A stretch of 7,850 bases of DNA from DASUAO01 sp046484625 (GTDB taxonomy: Bacteria; Actinomycetota; Acidimicrobiia; IMCC26256; PALSA-555): assembly GCA_046484625.1 (NCBI GenBank), contig JAWOIO010000201.1, forward strand, positions 1 through 7,850, read 5' to 3'. Numbering within the stretch: the first letter of the stretch is position 1; every line of letters starts with the position of its first letter. The position numbers and the translations under genes were made by a program. Below, piece by piece: positions 1 to 6,000 of this stretch. Below the pieces are notes generated by a model that was not told where the DNA came from, searched no databases, and saw only the letters and a program-made list of their open reading frames with translations.

Positions 1-174
1 AGGCGCTACCGACCCGGGCGACCCGCACGATGCGGAGCGAACGGAGCGGATGAGGCGCAGCCGAAGAAGCGAAGAGGAAGCGAAAACCCAAGGCGCTACC
101 GACCCGGGCGACCCGCACGATGCGGAGCGAACGGAGCGGATGAGGCGCAGCCGAAGAAGCGAAGAGGAAGCGAA
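1..174. repeat. Two exact 84-bp direct repeats upstream of rplK
   Basis: Bases 1-84 and 91-174 are identical and are separated by six bases (aaccca), giving a 90-bp period. The left copy touches the window edge, so more copies may lie outside. Each unit has a small hairpin, CCGCA/TGCGG with a CGA loop (23-35 and 113-125), followed by a purine-rich GA/AAG tract. The second copy ends 9 bp before the rplK ATG, and its AGGAAG (165-170) is one of the few Shine-Dalgarno-like stretches for rplK. The period is a multiple of three and the frame that leads into rplK has no stop from base 1, but it also has no ATG, GTG or TTG before 184. The repeat is therefore read as extragenic. Its function is unknown; in most bacteria nusG lies just upstream of rplK, but none of it is seen here. 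Confidence 0.9.
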
Positions 175-183
175 GCAAGAGAG

Positions 184-612
184 ATGGCGAAGAAGAAGCT
201 CGCGGCCACCGTGAAGATCCAGATCCAGGCCGGGCAGGCAACGCCCGCGCCGCCCGTGGGTACCGCGCTCGGTCCGCACGGGATCAACATCATGGACTTC
301 TGCAAGGCCTACAACGCCGAGACCGAGAACCAGCGCGGCCTCGTGATCCCTGCCGTCATCTCGATCTTCGAGGACCGGACGTTCACGTTCATCACCAAGA
401 CTCCGCCGACGCCGTTCCTGCTGCGTCAGGCCGCCGGGGTGGAGAAGGGCGCCGAGAACCCCCGCACCGACAAGGTCGGGTCGGTCACGAGCGCCCAGGT
501 CCGTCAGATCGCCGAGACCAAGATGCCCGACCTCAACGCGATCGACCTCGAGGGCGCGGTCGCCCAGGTCGCCGGTACCGCTCGCTCGATGGGCATCAAG
601 GTCGAGGGCTGA
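184..612 (+). CDS. rplK: 50S ribosomal protein L11
   Basis: L11 binds the GTPase-associated region of 23S rRNA at the base of the L7/L12 stalk. It supports elongation-factor turnover and, in many bacteria, the RelA stringent response, and it forms the thiostrepton-binding site. The 142-residue length is normal for the family. The N-terminal domain carries the conserved proline segment PAPPVGTALGPHGINIM (residues 21-37), and the linker KTPPTPF (72-78) leads to the rRNA-binding C-terminal domain, which ends in GTARSMGIK. The ATG at 184 gives the family-typical start MAKKK. The ribosome site is weak: AGAGAG abuts the start and AGGAAG lies 13 bases upstream. It is the first complete gene here and is followed by rplA after 91 bp. 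The L11 identification is secure; only the start is slightly open, because the frame stays open upstream. Confidence 0.98.
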   Translation: MAKKKLAATVKIQIQAGQATPAPPVGTALGPHGINIMDFCKAYNAETENQRGLVIPAVISIFEDRTFTFITKTPPTPFLLRQAAGVEKGAENPRTDKVGSVTSAQVRQIAETKMPDLNAIDLEGAVAQVAGTARSMGIKVEG

Positions 613-644
613 TCGGCCCCGAACGAGCCGCACGCACACACCCC

Positions 645-667
645 CCGACGGAGGACCTCGCCGTCGG
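645..667 (+). promoter_or_regulatory. Stem-loop in rplK-rplA spacer
   Basis: CCGACGG (645-651) and CCGTCGG (661-667) form a perfect 7-bp stem around a 9-base loop. No T-run follows, so it is not a classical terminator, and rplA is probably read through from rplK. It could protect the upstream mRNA, cause partial termination, or take part in L1 feedback. None of these is shown by the sequence, and I do not see a clear L1-binding consensus. Confidence 0.45.
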
Positions 668-703
668 ACCTGGGATCGTCCAACGAGGGAGGGAGCACCC
701 CGA

Positions 704-1426
704 ATGACCAAGCACGGCAAGGCCTACACCGATGCCACGAAGCGCTACGACCGCGAGCGCCTGCACTCGCCGACCGAGGCGCTCGGGCTCGTGAAGACCC
801 TCTCCACCCGCAAGTTCGACGAGACCGTCGAGACGGCGGTGCGCCTCGGGCTCGACCCCCGCAAGGCCGACCAGATGGTGCGGGGAACGGTGTCGCTCCC
901 CCACGGCACGGGGAAGAGCGTGCGGGTGGCGGTGTTCGCGGCCGGCGACCAGGCGCGCGACGCCGAAGCCGCCGGTGCCGACGTCGTCGGCGCCGACGAT
1001 CTCGTGGCCCGTGTCGAAGGTGGGTTCCTCGACTTCGATGTCGCCATCTCGACCCCGGATCTGATGGGCCAGGTCGGCAAGCTCGGTCGCACCCTCGGGC
1101 CGCGCGGGCTCATGCCGAACCCGAAGACGGGCACGGTCACCAACGACATCGGCAAGGCGGTCGCGGAGTTCAAGGCCGGCAAGGTCGAGTACCGCACCGA
1201 CCGCAACGGGAACGTGCACGTCCCTGTCGGCAAGGTGAGCTTCTCGGCCGAGCAGCTCGTCGAGAACTTCACCGCCGTGCTCGACGAGATCATGCGGGCG
1301 AAGCCCGCGAGTGCCAAAGGCCGCTACATCAGGTCGGTCTCGGTCTCGTCGACGATGGGACCCGGTGTGCGCATCGACCCCGCAGCATCCGAAGACGACT
1401 CGCCCGACGCGAAGGCGCCCGAGTAA
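704..1426 (+). CDS. rplA: 50S ribosomal protein L1
   Basis: L1 binds helix 76-78 of 23S rRNA, forms the L1 stalk by the E site and helps release deacylated tRNA. In E. coli it also represses its own L11-L1 operon by binding the mRNA. The protein has 240 residues, normal for the family. The signature GRTLGPRGLMPNPKTGTV (128-145) and the C-terminal RYIRSVSVSSTMGPGVRID (207-225) are intact. The ATG at 704 is well supported by the purine-rich site GAGGGAGGGAG (685-695), which ends 8 bases upstream. The last ~13 residues (AASEDDSPDAKAPE) form a short acidic tail beyond the conserved core. It is the second gene of the rplKA unit and is followed by a 216-bp spacer with leader-like structure before rplJ. 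Confidence 0.98.
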   Translation: MTKHGKAYTDATKRYDRERLHSPTEALGLVKTLSTRKFDETVETAVRLGLDPRKADQMVRGTVSLPHGTGKSVRVAVFAAGDQARDAEAAGADVVGADDLVARVEGGFLDFDVAISTPDLMGQVGKLGRTLGPRGLMPNPKTGTVTNDIGKAVAEFKAGKVEYRTDRNGNVHVPVGKVSFSAEQLVENFTAVLDEIMRAKPASAKGRYIRSVSVSSTMGPGVRIDPAASEDDSPDAKAPE

Positions 1427-1459
1427 CCTGCGAAGTCCCACCTGACAATTCCATCGACG

Positions 1460-1512
1460 CCGAAGACTTTCGGTCTCCTCCGGGAGGTAATGGACCGCCC
1501 CCGCGGCGGTCC
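1460..1512 (+). promoter_or_regulatory. Putative L10 (rplJ) autoregulatory mRNA leader
   Basis: This is the structured core of the 216-bp rplA-rplJ spacer. It starts with CCGAAGAC (1460-1467) and later has GGTAAT (1486-1491), order and motifs that resemble the L10 leader of other bacteria, which the L10-(L7/L12) complex binds to repress rplJL. CGGTC (1471-1475) can pair with GACCG (1493-1497) around an inner TCC/GGA hairpin with a TCCG loop, leaving an asymmetric GGTAATG bulge. Alternatively GGACCGCC (1492-1499) pairs perfectly with GGCGGTCC (1505-1512) around a 5-base loop. The two forms share 1493-1497 and exclude each other. No T-run follows the second hairpin. The match to the L10 leader is from memory of the family and needs a covariance-model test. 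The rest of the spacer up to 1642 shows only small GC-rich stems. Confidence 0.65.
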
Positions 1513-1642
1513 GCCGAACGAGGCGACGCTCTCCGACGCCGCACCTGCGGCCCGACGAGACGTCCTTCGCCCGCCGGTCTCCCGACCGCCAGCTGATCGG
1601 GGCCGCCGGGGATCCACGGGCGTCCGGACCGGGAAGAGCGAG

Positions 1643-2359
1643 ATGGCCAGACCAGAGAAGACCGCAGCGGTCGACGAGATCCGCACGCGGCTCACCGAGA
1701 GCGACGCGGCGGTGCTCACCGAGTACCGCGGGCTCACCGTTCCCGAGCTCGCAGAGCTCCGTGGCGCGCTGCGATCCGCCGGCACCGAGTACAAGGTGTT
1801 CAAGAACACCCTGGCGCGCCTCGCCGTGACGTCTGCCGGGCTCGAGGACCTGCTGCCGATGTTGAACGGCCCGACCGCGATCGCCTTCGTCACCGGCGAT
1901 GCCGTCATGGCCGCGAAGGCGTTGCGCGACTTCGGCAAGGCCAACCAGTCGCTCGTCATCAAGGGCGGGCTGCTCGGCCCCAAGGTGCTCGCCCCGGAGG
2001 ACATTGCTGCACTCGCCGAGGTCGAGCCCCGCGAGGTGCTGCTCGCCAGGCTCGCGGGCGGGTTCCAGGCGCCGCTCGTCAAGGCCGCCGGCCTGTTCCA
2101 GGCCTTCACCCGCAACTTCGCGTACGGGCTCAAGGCGTACGTGGATCAGCGGGTCGAGGGCGGCGAGGCGCTCGAGGCACCGGCAGCGGACGCGGCGCCT
2201 GTGCCCGAAGCCGTGGCACCCGCGGCCGACGCACCGGAGGCAGCTGCTGCCGAGGACGCGCCGGAGGCGGCCGCCGACACCGAGACCGACGCTGCCGGGG
2301 ACACCCCGGCAGACGAGACCGAGAACAGCACGCCCGAGAACGGCACGGAGGAAAGCTGA
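1643..2359 (+). CDS. rplJ: 50S ribosomal protein L10 with long acidic C-terminal tail
   Basis: L10 anchors L7/L12 dimers to the L11-binding region of 23S rRNA, and as the L10-L7/L12 complex it represses its own mRNA in several bacteria. The 238 residues comprise an rRNA-binding domain (about 1-130, with LTEYRGLTVPELAELR at 25-40 and YKVFKNTLARLA at 50-61) and the helix that carries L7/L12 (about 130-172). A tail of about 66 residues (173-238) follows; it is rich in Ala, Pro, Glu, Asp and Thr and has no Lys or Arg. Family members are usually about 165-180 residues, so the tail is extra. The ATG at 1643 gives the family-typical start MARPEK and has GGGAAGAG (1631-1638) upstream. An in-frame ATG at 1490 exists, but it would add 51 Pro/Arg-rich residues and falls inside the leader, so it is rejected. 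rplL follows after 2 bp. Confidence 0.96.
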   Translation: MARPEKTAAVDEIRTRLTESDAAVLTEYRGLTVPELAELRGALRSAGTEYKVFKNTLARLAVTSAGLEDLLPMLNGPTAIAFVTGDAVMAAKALRDFGKANQSLVIKGGLLGPKVLAPEDIAALAEVEPREVLLARLAGGFQAPLVKAAGLFQAFTRNFAYGLKAYVDQRVEGGEALEAPAADAAPVPEAVAPAADAPEAAAAEDAPEAAADTETDAAGDTPADETENSTPENGTEES

Positions 2360-2361
2360 CA

Positions 2362-2748
2362 ATGGCAACCATGGGTACGACAGAGCTGCTGGACGTCTTC
2401 AAGAAGATGACGGTCCTCGAGCTCAACGACTTCTTGAAGGCCTTCGAGGAGGAGTTCGGCGTCACCGCCGCAGCTCCCGTCGCGGTGGCCGCAGCCGGTG
2501 GCGGTGGTGGCGGCGAGGCCGCGGCCGCCGAGGAGCAGGACGAGTTCGACGTCGTCCTGGTTGCCGCCGGTGACGCCAAGATCCAGGTGATCAAGGAGGT
2601 CCGCACCCTCACCAGCCTCGGGCTGAAGGAGGCCAAGGACCTGGTGGACAACGCACCGAAGCCGGTCCTGGAGAAGGCGACGAAGGAAGACGCCGACAAG
2701 GCGAAGGCGCAGCTCGAGGGCGCCGGCGCCACCGTCGAGCTCAAGTAG
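2362..2748 (+). CDS. rplL: 50S ribosomal protein L7/L12
   Basis: L7/L12 is the multi-copy stalk protein that recruits translation factors and stimulates their GTPase activity. Its 128 residues show the expected three parts. An N-terminal dimerisation and L10-binding helix region spans about 3-34. A flexible hinge rich in Ala and Gly (about 36-56) includes six glycines in a row. The C-terminal domain (about 60-128) keeps the factor-binding face, with K73, I77, K78, R81, E90 and K92 matching E. coli K65, I69, K70, R73, E82 and K84. The ATG at 2362 is preceded by a strong site, GGAGGAAAG (2347-2355), inside the rplJ end. A second ATG at 2371 is possible but less well spaced. Only 2 bp separate it from the rplJ stop, so the two are probably translationally coupled, although the strong site lets rplL be made in excess, as the four-to-six copies per ribosome require. 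Confidence 0.98.
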   Translation: MATMGTTELLDVFKKMTVLELNDFLKAFEEEFGVTAAAPVAVAAAGGGGGGEAAAAEEQDEFDVVLVAAGDAKIQVIKEVRTLTSLGLKEAKDLVDNAPKPVLEKATKEDADKAKAQLEGAGATVELK

Positions 2749-2786
2749 GCCCGGCGGGAGGCGGGCGGGGGTTCATCCCGCGCGGA

Positions 2787-2814
2787 CCCCCTGTCCGGGA
2801 GACCGGGCACGGGG
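2787..2814 (+). terminator. Hairpin after rplL, candidate attenuator
   Basis: A 12-position stem (2787-2798 with 2803-2814) closes on a GAGA tetraloop of the stable GNRA type. It has one C-C mismatch and one T-G wobble, and the outer four pairs are all C-G. It begins 38 bp after the rplL stop. There is no T-run behind it, so it may act as a U-less terminator, as is common in high-GC actinobacteria, or as a partial attenuator or processing site between the ribosomal and polymerase genes. E. coli has an attenuator at this same junction. The function is inferred; the pairing is directly visible. Confidence 0.55.
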
Positions 2815-2819
2815 TGGCT

Positions 2820-2864
2820 GGGTCCTTGACCTGTGGGTCCTTGACCTGTGGGTCCTTGACCTGT
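2820..2864. repeat. Three exact tandem copies of a 15-bp unit
   Basis: The unit GGGTCCTTGACCTGT occurs without mismatch at 2820-2834, 2835-2849 and 2850-2864. Each copy contains TTGACC, a near-perfect sigma-70-type -35 box, and a small dyad GGTC-CTT-GACC (2821-2831, 2836-2846, 2851-2861). Only the third copy has a -10-like hexamer at a proper distance. The array could be an operator set for a regulator, a stack of -35 elements, or replication slippage fixed by chance. The short peptides it encodes in other frames (a repeated SLTCG pattern) do not look like a real protein. Confidence 0.95.
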
Positions 2865-2884
2865 CCGCGCGGGGGTCCTAGGGT
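2856..2884 (+). promoter_or_regulatory. Candidate rpoB promoter P1
   Basis: TTGACC (2856-2861, five of six to TTGACA) is followed by an exact 17-base spacer and TAGGGT (2879-2884). That hexamer keeps the T, A and final T that define actinobacterial -10 boxes (TANNNT). The start would fall near 2890-2892, giving a leader of about 171 bases that begins with the stem-loop at 2897-2920. The -35 box is the third copy of the 15-bp repeat. Prediction by eye only. Confidence 0.55.
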
Positions 2885-2896
2885 TCCCCCGACTGC

Positions 2897-2920
2897 GACA
2901 GACCCCTGCGGGGGTCTGTC
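2897..2920 (+). promoter_or_regulatory. Perfect 10-bp stem-loop between the two rpoB promoter candidates
   Basis: GACAGACCCC (2897-2906) pairs perfectly with GGGGTCTGTC (2911-2920) around a TGCG loop. It lies about 6 bases after the expected P1 start and upstream of P2, so only P1 or read-through transcripts would carry it. The bases after it (CGCTGGCGCGTGTTT) lack a real T-run. It may be a weak terminator of read-through from rplL, a 5' stabilising structure, or an RNase III-type processing site, as is known for the E. coli rplL-rpoB junction. Confidence 0.6.
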
Positions 2921-2933
2921 CGCTGGCGCGTGT

Positions 2934-2962
2934 TTGCAGTCGTGCTCCGGCGCGGATATCAT
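2934..2962 (+). promoter_or_regulatory. Candidate rpoB promoter P2
   Basis: TTGCAG (2934-2939) and TATCAT (2957-2962) are separated by 17 bases. The -10 box matches TATAAT at five of six positions, an unusually AT-rich hexamer in this GC-rich spacer; the -35 box is weaker (TTG conserved). The start would be near 2969, leaving a leader of about 94 bases before the rpoB GTG. A small CCCC/GGGG stem (3000-3003 with 3011-3014) lies in that leader. By -10 quality this is the better of the two promoter candidates. Confidence 0.6.
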
Positions 2963-3062
2963 CCCTGGAGCCGTGCTATCCCGCCCCACCTCTCGCTGAC
3001 CCCGAATCCTGGGGCCGCGCGCGCCCTGTGCCCTGTACGACCGTGTTCTTGAGGAGCTGCTC

Positions 3063-6000
3063 GTGCCTCGTCTCGCGTCCCGCGAACGTCTGAACTTCTC
3101 CAAGCTGCCCGAGGTCCTGGAGCTGCCGGACCTCATCGCCGTACAGCGTCAGTCCTTCGGCCACTTCATCGACGAGGGCATCGCCGAGGTCCTTGCCGAC
3201 ATCTCCCCGATCGAGGACTTCACCGGCACGCTGAAGCTCGAGCTCGCGGACCACGTGTTCGACCCGCCGAAGCACTCCGAGAAGGAGTGCCGCGAGAAGG
3301 ACATGACCTACGCGCGTCCGCTCTTCGTCACCGCGCGGTTCATGAACGCGACGACGGGTGAGATCAAGGAGCAGACGGTGTTCATGGGGGACTTCCCCAT
3401 GATGACGTCGCGGGGCACGTTCATCATCAACGGCACCGAGCGCATCGTCGTCTCCCAGCTCGTCCGCTCGCCGGGCGTCTACTTCAACATCAACCCGGAC
3501 AAGACCCAGCCGGAGAAGGACGTCGTCGACGCCAAGATCATCCCGGGGCGGGGTGCCTGGCTCGAGTTCGAGGTCGACAAGAAGGACATCGTCTACGTCC
3601 GCGTGGACCGCAAGCGCAAGCAGCCGGTCACCATCCTGCTGAAGGCGCTCGGCTTCGGTGAGTCGGAGGAGGAGCTGCTCGGTCTCATCCTCGACCCCGA
3701 CGGCAACCCGTACGACTCGATGCGCAACACGCTGGCGAAGGACAACACCGAGACGGCCGAAGACGCGTTCATCGACATCTACCGGAAGCTGCGCCCGGGA
3801 GAGCCGCCGACGCCGGACTCGGCTCGTCAGCTGATCGAGAACCTCTTCTTCAACCCGAAGCGCTACGACATGGCCAAGGTCGGGCGTCACAAGGTGTCGA
3901 AGAAGCTGGCATTCGAGTACCCGAAGCTGCCGCTCAAGAAGCACGAGCTCGGGGTCCCCAACGCGGATCCCGCCGCGGGACCGGTCGACTACCAGCTGTC
4001 GAAGGCCGACATCCTCGCGACGGTCTCGTACCTCGTGAAGCTGCACGCCAACGACCAGCCCGACGACTACTTCCGCGACGACATCGACCACTTCGGCAAC
4101 CGGCGGGTGCGTTCCGTCGGTGAGCTGATCCAGAACCAGGTCCGGGTCGGGCTCTCGCGGATGGAGCGCGTCGTGCGTGAGCGCATGACGACCCAGGACG
4201 TCGAGGCGATCACCCCGCAGACCCTGATCAACATCCGCCCGGTCGTCGCCGCGATCAAGGAGTTCTTCGGGTCCAGCCAGCTGAGCCAGTTCATGGACCA
4301 GACGAACCCGCTGGCCGGCCTCACCCACAAGCGTCGTCTCTCCGCGCTCGGGCCCGGTGGTCTGTCGCGCGAGCGGGCGGGCTTCGAGGTCCGCGACGTG
4401 CACCCGAGCCACTACGGCCGGATGTGCCCGATCGAGACTCCCGAAGGCCCGAACATCGGTCTCATCGGCTACCTCTCGTCCTTCGCCAGGATCAACCGGT
4501 TCGGCTTCATCGAGACGCCCTACCGGAAGGTGAAGGGCGACATCGTCTCCAACGAGATCGAGTACCTCGCGGCCGACGACGAGGACCGCTACGTCATCGC
4601 GCAGGCCAACGCGGCGATCGACGACCGCGGGAAGTTCGTCAACGACCGAGTGCTCGTGCGGGCCAAGCGCGGCGACGTCGCGTACGTCGACCCCCACGAG
4701 GTCGACTACATGGACGTCTCGCCGAAGCAGATCGTTTCCATCGCGACGGCGCTGATCCCGTTCCTCGAGCACGACGACGCGAACCGTGCCCTGATGGGCG
4801 CCAACATGCAGCGGCAGGCTGTTCCGGTCCTGCGTCCGACCGCGCCGTTCATCGGGACCGGGGTCGAGGGGCGCGCCGCGCGGGATGCCGGCGAGCTCGT
4901 CATCGCCGAGGGCGACGGGCGCGTGGTCGATGTCACCGGCGACACGATCGTCGTCGAGTACGACGGCGGCTCGCGCAAGGGCAAGGTCTCCTACGAGCTG
5001 AGCAAGTTCCAGCGCTCGAACCAGGGGACCTGCATCAACCAGAAGCCGCTGGTGGAGATCGACGACCAGGTCAAGGAAGGCGACGTCCTCGCCGACGGCC
5101 CGTCCACCCACCAGGGTGAGCTCGCGCTCGGCAAGAACCTGCTCGTGGCGTTCATGTCGTGGAAGGGCCACAACTTCGAGGACGCGATCGTCCTCTCCGA
5201 GCGGCTCGTGAAGGACGACGTCCTCACGTCGATCCACATCGAGGAGCACGAGATCGACGCCCGAGACACCAAGCTCGGCGCCGAGGAGATCACCCGCGAC
5301 ATCCCGAACCTCTCGGAGGACATCCTGAAGGACCTCGACGAGCGCGGGATCATCCGCGTCGGCGCCGAGGTCGGTCCCGGCGAGATCCTCGTGGGCAAGG
5401 TCACGCCGAAGGGCGAGACCGAGCTCACCCCGGAAGAGCGCCTCCTGCGGGCGATCTTCGGTGAGAAGGCCCGCGAGGTGCGCGACACCTCCCTGAAGGT
5501 GCCGCACGGGGAGACCGGCAAGGTCATCGAGGTCCGCGAGTTCTCGCGCGACAACGGCGACGAGCTGCCCCCCGGTGTCAACCAGCTCGTGCGGGTCTAC
5601 GTCGCTCAGAAGCGCAAGATCAGCGAGGGCGACAAGCTCGCCGGCCGCCACGGCAACAAGGGCGTCATCGCCAAGATCCTTCCCGTCGAGGACATGCCCT
5701 TCCTCGCCGACGGCACCCCGGTCGACATCGTCCTCAACCCGCTTGGTGTCCCGAGCCGCATGAACGTCGGGCAGGTCCTCGAGGCCCACCTCGGCTACGC
5801 GGCCCGACACGGCTGGGAAGGGACGCGACGTGGCCCCCGCGTCGACCGCAAGACCCGGACCCAGACGGAGCCGGCCGTGTGGGTCGCGAGCCCCGTGTTC
5901 GACGGTGCTCACTGGGACGAGGAGTCCGGGACCGGGATGAGCCCGGTCGGGACGATCCAGCACCTCTTCGAGACGCTCAACACCGACGGCGACGACAACA

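Noticed and set aside
1490..1642. In-frame upstream ATG that would extend L10 by 51 residues
   Set aside because: GGGAGG lies only 2 bases from this ATG, the added Pro/Arg-rich residues are not part of L10, and the region folds as a leader RNA.
596..2368. Open frame of 590 codons on the - strand, opposite rplA and rplJ
   Set aside because: It crosses two sure genes and the leader in antisense and has Arg/Gly/Val-rich composition without motifs; a GC-driven shadow.
2814..2999. 61-codon + strand ORF with a repeated SLTCG peptide
   Set aside because: It only translates the 15-bp repeat and the promoter region, has no ribosome site, and ends before the rpoB start.
4320..4350. Possible rifampicin-resistance change in RpoB
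   Set aside because: The residues equivalent to E. coli D516, H526 and S531 are wild type (D412, H422, S427). Differences such as T for N after MDQ are ordinary lineage variation.
4424..5119. Alternate-frame + strand ORF inside rpoB, 231 codons
   Set aside because: Arg/Gly/His-rich translation in the +1 or +2 frame of rpoB; typical of GC-rich coding DNA, with no start signal.
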